Shown piece by piece: positions 39,928-47,804 of a stretch of DNA of 64,000 nt. The notes beneath the pieces are model-generated. The model worked only from the letters and a program-made list of their open reading frames with translations. It was not told where the DNA came from and made no database searches. The stretch's first letter is position 1. Every line of letters begins with the position of its first letter. Position numbers and translations under genes: made by a program. The stretch comes from Pseudoalteromonas sp. A601 (GTDB lineage: Bacteria > Pseudomonadota > Gammaproteobacteria > Enterobacterales > Alteromonadaceae): contig NZ_MXQF01000002.1 of the NCBI RefSeq assembly GCF_002165575.1, positions 186,001 to 250,000 on the forward strand. Direction: 5' to 3'.

Positions 39928-40647
39928 ATGACCACACCCATTATTCAAATTAATAACTTACAAAAGCGCTTTGGAGAATATCAAGCCCTTCAAGGTTTAA
40001 GCTTGGCCGTACATCAAGGAGAGATTTTAGCGCTGCTTGGTCCTAATGGCGCAGGAAAAACAACCACCATTAATTGCCTGTTAGGTTTTTTACAACCTGA
40101 TGCAGGTGAAATCAGCATTGCAGGGGTAAACCCACAACTCGATGTCGTAACAGCAAGGCAGCATTTAGCGTATATTCCCGAGCAAGTGGCTCTCTACCCT
40201 CGCCTTACTGGACTTGAGAATCTCGCCTATTTCAGCAAAGTGGCGAGCATCGAAAAAACCGATGACGAATTTCGTGCCCTACTCGCAGAAGTAAAACTAC
40301 CAAGCCATGCTGTAGATAAGTCCGTTGCAACCTATTCAAAGGGAATGAGACAAAAAGTAGGGATCGCTATAGCACTTGCAAAAGAAGCTAAAGCATTGAT
40401 TTTAGATGAACCAACTTCAGGCCTTGATCCATCAGCCAGCCATGAGTTTAGTCAACTCATACAATCACTAGCGAAGCAAGGTGTCGCAATTTTAATGGCG
40501 ACCCACGACTTATACCGTGCTCAAGAGGATGCGCATCGCGTTGCAATTATTAATCAAGGGCAATTAGTCGACACGTTACTTTTCGAACAATTAAAAGAAG
40601 TCCAACTTGAATCTGTATACCTTAAACATATCAAGGTGGACGCCTAA
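39928..40647 (+). CDS. ABC transporter ATP-binding protein (ABC-2/NosF-like)
   Basis: A 239-residue ATPase with Walker A LLGPNGAGKTTTIN at about residue 37, signature YSKGMRQKVGIA near 139, Walker B ALILDEPTSGLDP near 158 and the switch ATHDL. The sequence type is that of ABC-2 exporters rather than importers. It follows the TonB receptor by nine bases and ends one base into the first permease gene, so the four genes form one operon. Confidence 0.9.
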   Translation: MTTPIIQINNLQKRFGEYQALQGLSLAVHQGEILALLGPNGAGKTTTINCLLGFLQPDAGEISIAGVNPQLDVVTARQHLAYIPEQVALYPRLTGLENLAYFSKVASIEKTDDEFRALLAEVKLPSHAVDKSVATYSKGMRQKVGIAIALAKEAKALILDEPTSGLDPSASHEFSQLIQSLAKQGVAILMATHDLYRAQEDAHRVAIINQGQLVDTLLFEQLKEVQLESVYLKHIKVDA

Positions 40648-42047
40648 TGTTACAAAGTACTTTTAAAAAAGAATGGATCGATACTAAGCGGCAAGGTCAA
40701 GCACTCTGGCTAAGTGGCATTGCTGTTTTGTTATTATTACTGGCTTGTGTGACTGGTTTTAAGAGCCATCAAACCTATCAGCAAGCCGTAAACGAGGTAT
40801 CTCAATCAGAGCAATTACGCTGGCTGAACCAAGGTGAGAAAGGCCCCCACTCTGCAGCTCATTACGGCATTTATGTCGTTAAGCCTACCACGCCACTGGC
40901 AGCACTCGATGATGGATTACAAGCTTACCAAGGAAATGTATTGAGGTTAGAGGCGCACATTCGTAACGATAGCTTATTTAGAAGCGCACAAGATAACTTG
41001 CCATTGTCGCGCTTTGGGAGCTTATCACCCGCCTTCGTGTTGCAAGTATTATTACCCTTATTGATCATTTTAATTGGCTACCCATTACTTGCACGGGAGC
41101 GTGAGCAAGGCACTTTAAAACAACTACTTGCAGCAGGTGCAAGCCCTGCAAAGTTGTTTTTTGCTAAATGTGCTTTGCTTTTCACACTTTCATGCCTGTT
41201 CTTGCTACCCGTTGCACTTTTTTTACTTTATAGCCAAACTGCAAACGAGGCGCCTTATACGCTAAGAAGTGCTCTATTTTTACTCTCTTATTTAATTTAT
41301 CTATTACTTTGGTCATTGATCACTACGACACTCTCTAGCCTACTCCCTACGGCACGACGCACATTAATTACATTACTTACTATTTGGGCATTCACAACAT
41401 TATTACTGCCAAAACTTGCAATGAATATTGCAACCACCTTGCATCCACAAGGGTCTGGTCAAACGTTTCAGGCAAAACTTGAAAGCGAGGTTTATACCGA
41501 TGCACGCCTCGATGCGATTGAAAAATTTAAGCAGCAAACACTCGCCCAATATGGCGTTAGCCAAGTAGCAGACTTACCCTTCGATTATGCCGGAGCACAA
41601 CTCCAATTTGGTGAACAATACGCCGACAAAATCTTTGATCGCTTATTTGAAGCCCGTTTAGAACAGCTTGAAGCACAGTCACAAAGCTACCAGTTGGCAG
41701 GGTTGTTAACACCCTTTATCGCAGTACAAACACTCTCGATGGCGACCGCAGCCACTGATTTTAGCCACCAGCAATCTTTTGAAAATGCAGCAGAGCAACA
41801 TCGTCGTCTAATGCAAGAAGTCCTTAACTTTAATCAAAGAGATCATGGTCATAAGGCTGAAGGACATTACACCGCTGGAAAAGAGCTATGGCAGCAGATC
41901 CCTGAGTTTTCATATCAATATCCACGTTTTGCTCACTACCTGCCTCACTACGTTATTAGCATTATATGCCTTGGCTTTTGGCTGATTGTACTGGTGCTAC
42001 TTAGTTTATTTGCAATTAAAAAGCTACGTTTAGAGGAACAAAGATGA
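40647..42047 (+). CDS. ABC-2 type permease, DUF3526-like (first)
   Basis: A 466-residue membrane protein: membrane segment at about 21-40, a large extracytoplasmic domain, then segments near 132-150, 175-195, 208-228 and 240-260, a second large soluble region and a last segment near 435-455. The LPLLIILIGYPLLAREREQGTLKQLLAAG stretch is typical of ABC-2 permeases. The large loops and C-terminal organisation resemble the DUF3526 permease group. It starts at the last base of the ATPase gene stop and overlaps the second permease by four bases. Confidence 0.8.
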   Translation: MLQSTFKKEWIDTKRQGQALWLSGIAVLLLLLACVTGFKSHQTYQQAVNEVSQSEQLRWLNQGEKGPHSAAHYGIYVVKPTTPLAALDDGLQAYQGNVLRLEAHIRNDSLFRSAQDNLPLSRFGSLSPAFVLQVLLPLLIILIGYPLLAREREQGTLKQLLAAGASPAKLFFAKCALLFTLSCLFLLPVALFLLYSQTANEAPYTLRSALFLLSYLIYLLLWSLITTTLSSLLPTARRTLITLLTIWAFTTLLLPKLAMNIATTLHPQGSGQTFQAKLESEVYTDARLDAIEKFKQQTLAQYGVSQVADLPFDYAGAQLQFGEQYADKIFDRLFEARLEQLEAQSQSYQLAGLLTPFIAVQTLSMATAATDFSHQQSFENAAEQHRRLMQEVLNFNQRDHGHKAEGHYTAGKELWQQIPEFSYQYPRFAHYLPHYVISIICLGFWLIVLVLLSLFAIKKLRLEEQR

Positions 42048-43513
42048 AGCGCCTAATACTAGCCACTGAGCTTAAAAACCTATGGCGAGAGAAACTCGTA
42101 CTCACACTTTTTCTTACCACCAGCGTGCTTGCACTCGTGGCATTCCTTAATGCCCATTATTTTGCTAATAAGCAGCGCGACGTAGTACTTGCTGCTCAAC
42201 AAATGCAGCAACAAACAATTCAAAATGCTAAAGCAGGATTGCCCGAGAGGCTCGCAAGTACCGAAAATCATAAATGGTGGGAAGACCCGTACGACCTGCG
42301 CGGACAAGCTTTTTACTTGATGCAAAATTACGCTATTAAAACTCCGCTCGCAACGGCTCCTATCGCAACAGGACAAGCTGATGTATTACCGTATTATTTT
42401 AAAATGCTGATTAAAGAAAAGCAGCATATTGTTCATCAATATGATTATGTCCACCCGCTTTCACTGTTACTTGGTCAGTTCGACTTAAGCTTTGTAGTTA
42501 TTTATTTACTGCCATTGCTCATTATTAGCATTTGTTTTAATGCTTTAGCGAGTGAACGCCAAGGCGGACAGTTAAGGTTACTAATGCTTCAAGGTGGCAG
42601 TGCCACGCATCTACTCACCTACCAATTACTACTACGAAGTGCGTTGATCGTAATGCCATTTTTACTCATAAGTAGCCTGCTTTTGGTTATCATAAGAGAC
42701 CAGATAGGTGTTACTGAACTACTTAGCTATAACTTCATTGTACTGTGTTATTCTGGGTTTTGGATTGCTATAACAGCTTGGGTTAATAGCCGGGCCAAAA
42801 GTGCCGCAAACAATGCTGCGACTCTCGTTACCTGCTGGCTCGGCTTGGTGATTGTGGTTCCAGCTTTAGTCAATACAAGCATTGCTTTACTCGACCCAAC
42901 GCCTTCACGTATTCACTATATAGATAGTCTTCGAGCAGCCAGCGATGACGCTCAAAAAGCGAGTGAAAAAACCTTAGCTCAGTATTTTCAAGACCACCCA
43001 GAGCTTGCAAAAAATGGCAGTGGCGCCAGTGATTACGCCACTAAAAAAATTGCAACAATAAACTCTGTTGAACGCGCAATGGAAGTTCAAGATGCACGCT
43101 TTTTAAACGCGCAGCAAGCACAACAACAAAGCGCCCAAAAACTACAGTATCTTTCCCCTGCGCTTATTGTCCAAACACTATTGGTTGATTTAGCTGGAAA
43201 CGGTTTGACGCGTCATCACGCTTTTATGAGCGAAGTTGAAGCTCATCATCAAGCACTACAACGTTTCTTTGCCAATGAGATTGCCAAAGCCAATCAAAGA
43301 GGAGACTTTGCACCATGTGATGGTTGTAGCGCAAAGCCAACGCTCACGAATCTTGAGGATATACCTCAATTTAGCAGCGAATTTGCTACACCTGTGTACA
43401 GCTACACGCCATTAACCTGGTTGCTGCTACTAGCCGTTGGCCTTCTCCTTATAGCAAAACGTCGCGTCAACAAACTAGACAGTGCGAGTAACAAAGAGGT
43501 GCTAGTAGTATGA
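42044..43513 (+). CDS. ABC-2 type permease, DUF3526-like (second)
   Basis: A 489-residue paralogue-like partner of the preceding permease with the same layout: N-terminal membrane segment at about 18-36, extracytoplasmic domain, four segments between about 145 and 285, a long extracytoplasmic region and a last segment near 455-472. LPLLIISICFNALASERQGGQLRLL matches the corresponding ABC-2 stretch. Just before the last segment there is a CDGC motif (about residue 425), absent from the first permease, which could bind a metal or form a disulfide. The pair probably forms a heterodimer with the ATPase. Confidence 0.8.
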   Translation: MKRLILATELKNLWREKLVLTLFLTTSVLALVAFLNAHYFANKQRDVVLAAQQMQQQTIQNAKAGLPERLASTENHKWWEDPYDLRGQAFYLMQNYAIKTPLATAPIATGQADVLPYYFKMLIKEKQHIVHQYDYVHPLSLLLGQFDLSFVVIYLLPLLIISICFNALASERQGGQLRLLMLQGGSATHLLTYQLLLRSALIVMPFLLISSLLLVIIRDQIGVTELLSYNFIVLCYSGFWIAITAWVNSRAKSAANNAATLVTCWLGLVIVVPALVNTSIALLDPTPSRIHYIDSLRAASDDAQKASEKTLAQYFQDHPELAKNGSGASDYATKKIATINSVERAMEVQDARFLNAQQAQQQSAQKLQYLSPALIVQTLLVDLAGNGLTRHHAFMSEVEAHHQALQRFFANEIAKANQRGDFAPCDGCSAKPTLTNLEDIPQFSSEFATPVYSYTPLTWLLLLAVGLLLIAKRRVNKLDSASNKEVLVV

Positions 43514-43545
43514 ATTATCTATTTTTTAGATGACGAAGGGATTTG

Positions 43546-43577
43546 TATAGCCAGTTACCAAATAGTAACTGGCTATA
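43546..43577. terminator. Bidirectional terminator-type hairpin after the ABC operon
   Basis: A perfect 13-bp inverted repeat (TATAGCCAGTTAC / GTAACTGGCTATA) with a six-base loop lies between the convergent permease and hdfR-like genes. Confidence 0.65.
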
Positions 43578-43602
43578 AGGACACTTTTATATTCAACAGG
43601 AA

Positions 43603-44460
43603 CTATTTATAACTTATTTTTAGCTCCATCAGGAGGTTGACCAATTTTTCCAGTAGTGGGGTTTGTTCATTGTCTCTATGATATGCAACAAACACATCCC
43701 GGGATGTGTGGGCCACATCTTCAACATGATAAAGCTCACCTGCCTTTAATTGCTCCCCAACAAGCAACTGAGGAATAAACGCACTGCCGCCGCATTTTAA
43801 AATTAAATCGAGTGCTATACGCCCTGTACTGGTTCTAAAATAAGGAGGTGCGTGGCCATTAAACTCACGTGCATGCCATAACGAAAAGGACGTTCCCCAA
43901 TCAACATACACATACTGATTATCGAAAAAGTTTTCACTATTTGCAGCTTCAAAAGCACTAACAGGAATGATTGGTAATTCACATATTCGCTTAACAACAA
44001 GTTCATCAACCTTCGGAGGGTCGAACAGCACAGCAAGATCTAATGTACGCTCTAGTAATAAACGAGTGCTTTCTTGCTGAGCCTTAACTTCAGCCACAAG
44101 TGACACACCCGGCATCGCAGAGACAATATTAGTAATACCAAACTGCAAAAATGCATCCCAAACATTTGGGGTGCCTGCTAGGCTAATTTGCTTGTGCATA
44201 TTATCTGCAAGCGCAACATCAACTTTAGCTCTTTGCATCCCGGTTATAATCATTTGTGCATGGGGTAATAAACGCTCGCCCGGAGCTGTTAATTGAATAT
44301 TGTTACGCTGGCGAATAAACAGATTAACTCCAAGCCCTTGCTCTAATTGTCGGATCCTAAAACTCACCGCAGACTGAGTTATATATAAGTTTTCAGCCGC
44401 TTTACCAAAATGACGAGTACGCACTACTTCAACGAACGTTTTTAATAAATCTATATCCAA
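43603..44460 (-). CDS. hdfR: LysR family regulator, HdfR-like
   Basis: A 285-residue LysR-type regulator with the N-terminal winged helix (DLLKTFVEVVRTRHFGKAAE, then ITQSAVSFRIRQLEQGLG) and a C-terminal periplasmic-binding-like effector domain. The HTH wording (LYITQSAVSFRIRQLE) and the divergent position next to a maoP gene match E. coli hdfR, which represses flhDC there. The target here is unknown. Confidence 0.82.
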   Translation of the reverse strand: MDIDLLKTFVEVVRTRHFGKAAENLYITQSAVSFRIRQLEQGLGVNLFIRQRNNIQLTAPGERLLPHAQMIITGMQRAKVDVALADNMHKQISLAGTPNVWDAFLQFGITNIVSAMPGVSLVAEVKAQQESTRLLLERTLDLAVLFDPPKVDELVVKRICELPIIPVSAFEAANSENFFDNQYVYVDWGTSFSLWHAREFNGHAPPYFRTSTGRIALDLILKCGGSAFIPQLLVGEQLKAGELYHVEDVAHTSRDVFVAYHRDNEQTPLLEKLVNLLMELKISYK

Positions 44461-44551
44461 TTATTTATCCTCACGATAAAAATTTTTTGTTTAATAAATT
44501 GCGCAACTTGATCCATACTCCTGCATGAAAATAGGGCATGAGGAAACAGCC

Positions 44552-44926
44552 ATGAGCAATGATATTTCACTACTTCGCCAAGCGTTCGTTAGTCAGCGCC
44601 AGTTCTATGATGATCAAAACTTTCCGCGAGGTTTTGGCCGCAGCGGTAACTTTACTTTACTCGAAGCCAGTATTCTTGAACAACACGGTATTGTGCTAAA
44701 AGGTTTATACAATACAACCTTGGAACCTCAAAACGAAATTCAAGAACAATTTTTAGCTGTGATTACAGGAAATTTAGAGCCAAGTAACCCAATTGAAAGA
44801 GCATGGCTAAAGTATCTAAAATTAACAACTTGTAAAACCAAGTTTCATACTTTATTTGGTCGTTCAAAAATGTCGGGGCCCGTGCCGCGCAACCAAGATT
44901 ATTATACTGAGTCTGACGGGATATAA
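44552..44926 (+). CDS. maoP: Macrodomain Ori protein MaoP (YifE family)
   Basis: A 124-residue protein with the family segments FPRGFGRSGNFTLLEASILEQHG near the N-terminus, NPIERAWLKY in the middle and KFHTL followed by a YTESDG end, as in E. coli YifE/MaoP. In E. coli MaoP acts with a nearby site (maoS) to set the boundaries of the Ori macrodomain. The ATG at 44552 is preferred over one nine codons upstream because of the GAGGAAA ribosome binding site and family length. It is divergent from hdfR, as in E. coli. Confidence 0.88.
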   Translation: MSNDISLLRQAFVSQRQFYDDQNFPRGFGRSGNFTLLEASILEQHGIVLKGLYNTTLEPQNEIQEQFLAVITGNLEPSNPIERAWLKYLKLTTCKTKFHTLFGRSKMSGPVPRNQDYYTESDGI

Positions 44927-44934
44927 AGTAAAAC

Positions 44935-44967
44935 AAGCAATTTACATATAATGTAATTTGCTTTTTT
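44935..44967 (+). terminator. Intrinsic terminator after maoP
   Basis: AGCAA-TTACAT and ATGTAA-TTGCT form an 11-pair stem with one mismatch and a three-base loop, followed directly by TTTTTT. Confidence 0.75.
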
Positions 44968-44980
44968 GTGTATTACCAGT

Positions 44981-45018
44981 TACAACTTGTATAAGTTGTT
45001 TTTCTTATACAAGTTGTA
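44981..45018. repeat. Perfect 15-bp inverted repeat before REC-REC-GGDEF gene
   Basis: TACAACTTGTATAAG (44981-44995) and CTTATACAAGTTGTA (45004-45018) are perfect inverted repeats with an eight-base T-rich loop. The right arm ends 13 bases before the GTG start of the response regulator. It has no T-run after it, and the preceding gene already has its own terminator, so an operator or a leader hairpin that controls translation is more likely. Confidence 0.65.
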
Positions 45019-45031
45019 AACAAGGTGTTGC

Positions 45032-46267
45032 GTGACACGAAAGATACTCATTATTGAAGATACGCCAACCATCGCCCGTGTTCAACAACATATCGCCATG
45101 AAGATTGGCTATGATGCCGACATAGCGGGCTCTCTGGCAGACGCACAGGACTTAATAAGTAAAAATAACTACTATTGCGCAGTGGTGGACTTTATTTTAC
45201 CTGATGCGCCTAATGGTGAGGCCGTGCCATGTACTGTGGGAGCAGATATACCCACCATAGTAATGACGGGCAATATAGACTCTACCACGCGAGACACCGT
45301 TGAAAACTACCCTATCATTGATTACATCACTAAAGAAAATAAACAAGCCTATCATTATTTAGAAAAACAACTGCAACGCCTGCCACGCAATGAGAATGTT
45401 AAAGTACTCGTAGTTGATGACTCTGTTGCCACTCGCTTGCACATCTGTGAACTATTGAGGCGTCACAAATACCAAATCCTTCAAGCAAATAACGGTATTG
45501 AAGCGCTTGCTATGCTTGAAGAAACACCCGATATTGCCGTAATTATTACCGATAATGAAATGCCTAAAATGAATGGCGATGAATTATGTAGCGAAATCCG
45601 CCGGCGTTATAGTAATGATGAAAAAGCGATTATTGGCATTTCAGGTTCAGATGCACCCTACCTATCAGCTCGTTTTTTGAAGGGTGGAGCAAACGACTAC
45701 CTCCGAAAACCATTTAATAACGAAGAGTTTTATTGTCGCTTAAGCCAAAACGTTGACATGCTTGAGCAAATAAACACCATTCGGCTACAAGCAAATACCG
45801 ATTATTTAACTAAACTCCCTAATAGACGGTATTTTTTTGAAGAAGCAAGTAAATCACTGAAGCAACTTAAAAAACAGCAACTAACCTCAGCCATGGCCAT
45901 GATTGATATTGATCATTTTAAAGCAATTAATGACACCTATGGTCATGATGCGGGTGATGAAGTACTCAAAGGGTTATCTATTTGCTTTGCAAAGCACTTT
46001 GAGCAACACTTGGTTGCTCGATTAGGTGGTGAAGAGTTTGCTATTTACTTTGCTGACACGAGCAAAAATAAAGCGATAAAACAGTTAGAAACATTCCGCC
46101 GTTTTATTGAAATAAACAGCCCTGAGTTTAGCAAAGAAAGAATCAAATTTACGATCTCTATTGGCCACGCTGAAGGGCCTGTCTATCAAATTGATGAATT
46201 ATTAAAACAAGCCGATATAAAATTGTATGACGCCAAAGACACCGGCCGTAATAAAGTCGTTGCTTAA
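45032..46267 (+). CDS. REC-REC-GGDEF response regulator diguanylate cyclase
   Basis: A 411-residue soluble regulator. The first receiver (about 3-120) has the acidic pair ED at 9-10 and phospho-acceptor candidate Asp53 in VVDFILPDA. The second (about 125-245) has VVDDS, Asp173 in IITDNEMPKMNG and the KPF lysine. GGDEF (about 255-410) carries RLGGEEF near 331, an active variant, and lacks the RxxD inhibition site (FEQH in its place). The layout resembles PleD, made active by receiver-driven dimerisation. The start is GTG with an AAGG site. No histidine kinase is adjacent. The stop overlaps the rarD stop on the other strand. Confidence 0.9.
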   Translation: MTRKILIIEDTPTIARVQQHIAMKIGYDADIAGSLADAQDLISKNNYYCAVVDFILPDAPNGEAVPCTVGADIPTIVMTGNIDSTTRDTVENYPIIDYITKENKQAYHYLEKQLQRLPRNENVKVLVVDDSVATRLHICELLRRHKYQILQANNGIEALAMLEETPDIAVIITDNEMPKMNGDELCSEIRRRYSNDEKAIIGISGSDAPYLSARFLKGGANDYLRKPFNNEEFYCRLSQNVDMLEQINTIRLQANTDYLTKLPNRRYFFEEASKSLKQLKKQQLTSAMAMIDIDHFKAINDTYGHDAGDEVLKGLSICFAKHFEQHLVARLGGEEFAIYFADTSKNKAIKQLETFRRFIEINSPEFSKERIKFTISIGHAEGPVYQIDELLKQADIKLYDAKDTGRNKVVA

Positions 46268-47187
46268 ACAGGTTTGGTTGCGGTAAAGCTATTTTCACGC
46301 TTGCGCTTTTTTGATTGTCGGTATGAATCCCAACTAAAAATAGCTAATGCACTCCAGATACACGCAAATGTCACCACTCTTTCACTGCTAAATACTTCCC
46401 CATAAAACATCACAGCCAGCACAAACATTAAACTTGGTCCAATATATTGGAAGAAGCCCAAAGTTGTATACTGTAAGCGCTTAGCAGCCCCCGTAAAACA
46501 AAGCAGCGGTAATGTAGTAATAACACCAGCGCTGATCAACAATAGATTAGTATGCCACTCATTTAACATTAAGTTAGAGCTTGTAGAGGGGGTCATAAAG
46601 CCCCAATAAGCAATTGCAACAGGTAATAAAATTACCGCCTCGAGTAATAAGCCTGGCAAAGATTCTATTGGCAGTTTTTTGCGTAATAACCCGTATATAG
46701 CAAACGAACCTGCTAAAGAAAATGCAACAACAGGGAAAGAGCCAAAACTGATCAGTTGTATTGCCACACCGCTCAATGCTAAAGCTACTGCAACCCCCTG
46801 CCACTTACGTAGCTTCTCCCCTAAAAACACCATGCCAAGTAATACATTTAATAATGGGTTTATGTAGTAGCCTAAGCTTGCATCAAGCATATGATCGTTA
46901 TTCACAGCCCAAATAAATAACCCCCAATTAAAGCCTAAGAGAGTTGCCGTCAAAGCTAACATTAATAATAATTTAGGCTGCTTTATAACGTGTTTAATTT
47001 TATGCCATTGCCTCATCACTGAGACAATTACAATAATAAATAGAACAGACCACACAACACGGTGCATGAGTATTTCAAATGCTGATATATGCTGTAACAG
47101 CTTAAAGTAGATAGGTGCAAGGCCCCACATAAAAAATGCTAAGCAGGCTAAAATAACGCCTTTACGTTGTTCAGGGTTAGTTGGCAT
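46264..47187 (-). CDS. rarD: EamA family transporter RarD
   Basis: A ten-helix DMT-superfamily membrane protein of 307 residues with two EamA repeats. KGVILACLAFFMWGLAPIYFKLL at the N-terminus and LGYYINPLLNVLLGMVFLGEKL near residue 105 are RarD features. RarD was named for chloramphenicol sensitivity; its substrate is not established. The order rarD, yigI-like thioesterase, recQ mirrors E. coli. The gene is convergent with the GGDEF regulator, the stops sharing the bases TTAA. Confidence 0.9.
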   Translation of the reverse strand: MPTNPEQRKGVILACLAFFMWGLAPIYFKLLQHISAFEILMHRVVWSVLFIIVIVSVMRQWHKIKHVIKQPKLLLMLALTATLLGFNWGLFIWAVNNDHMLDASLGYYINPLLNVLLGMVFLGEKLRKWQGVAVALALSGVAIQLISFGSFPVVAFSLAGSFAIYGLLRKKLPIESLPGLLLEAVILLPVAIAYWGFMTPSTSSNLMLNEWHTNLLLISAGVITTLPLLCFTGAAKRLQYTTLGFFQYIGPSLMFVLAVMFYGEVFSSERVVTFACIWSALAIFSWDSYRQSKKRKRENSFTATKPV

Positions 47188-47239
47188 AAAAATATTCTAA
47201 ACATGAAAAAGGCGGCTAGTTTACTCCCCGAATAGGGTT

Positions 47240-47695
47240 TTATCCAACTAAATAAGTCCCAGTGCCGAATGCTATTTGCACCCCCTGTTCATTATGCAGT
47301 TCCATTCTACACACACATACCTTATTACCCGCACGAATAAGCTTAGCACTGGCTGTAAATTCAAGCCCTTTACCTGGACGCAAATAGTCGGTTCGCAAAT
47401 CAATTGTGCCTAAGGTCGCCAACTTTTTTTGAATATTTAACACATCAATTTCTTCTAACTTGTCAATAATAGAAGCCGCCGCAAGCATGCCGCCGACATT
47501 ATCAAGCACAGCAGAAATAACCCCTCCATGGAGTATTTTTTGAGTAGGGTTGCCAATAAAAATATCCTGCCATGGGAACGTAATTTGTGCTTGCTCAGAA
47601 TCAAGTGATTTCACACTGATTTTTAAAAACTGATTAAACGGCATTTTTTCTACAAATACGTTTGCGACCTGGCTAATTAACATTGTTTTATTCAT
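47240..47695 (-). CDS. yigI: YigI-like hotdog-fold thioesterase
   Basis: A 151-residue PaaI/YigI-type hotdog protein likely to hydrolyse acyl-CoA thioesters. ILHGGVISAVLDNVGGMLAA is the family helix-loop motif with the HGG and the catalytic Asp region, followed by DLRTDYLRPG. The start ending at 47695 (MNKTMLIS) was chosen over one 15 codons upstream because it fits the family length. Neighbourhood with rarD and recQ supports YigI. Confidence 0.8.
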   Translation of the reverse strand: MNKTMLISQVANVFVEKMPFNQFLKISVKSLDSEQAQITFPWQDIFIGNPTQKILHGGVISAVLDNVGGMLAAASIIDKLEEIDVLNIQKKLATLGTIDLRTDYLRPGKGLEFTASAKLIRAGNKVCVCRMELHNEQGVQIAFGTGTYLVG

Positions 47696-47804
47696 TATTA
47701 TTGTCTGCCTTTCATAACTGGTAAGATGAGTAAAGCACAACTAAAAGAAAAGTGCGATAAAAAGCACCTATGCAAGGTCGTCTAAAAGCTCTAAAATAGG
47801 CGAG

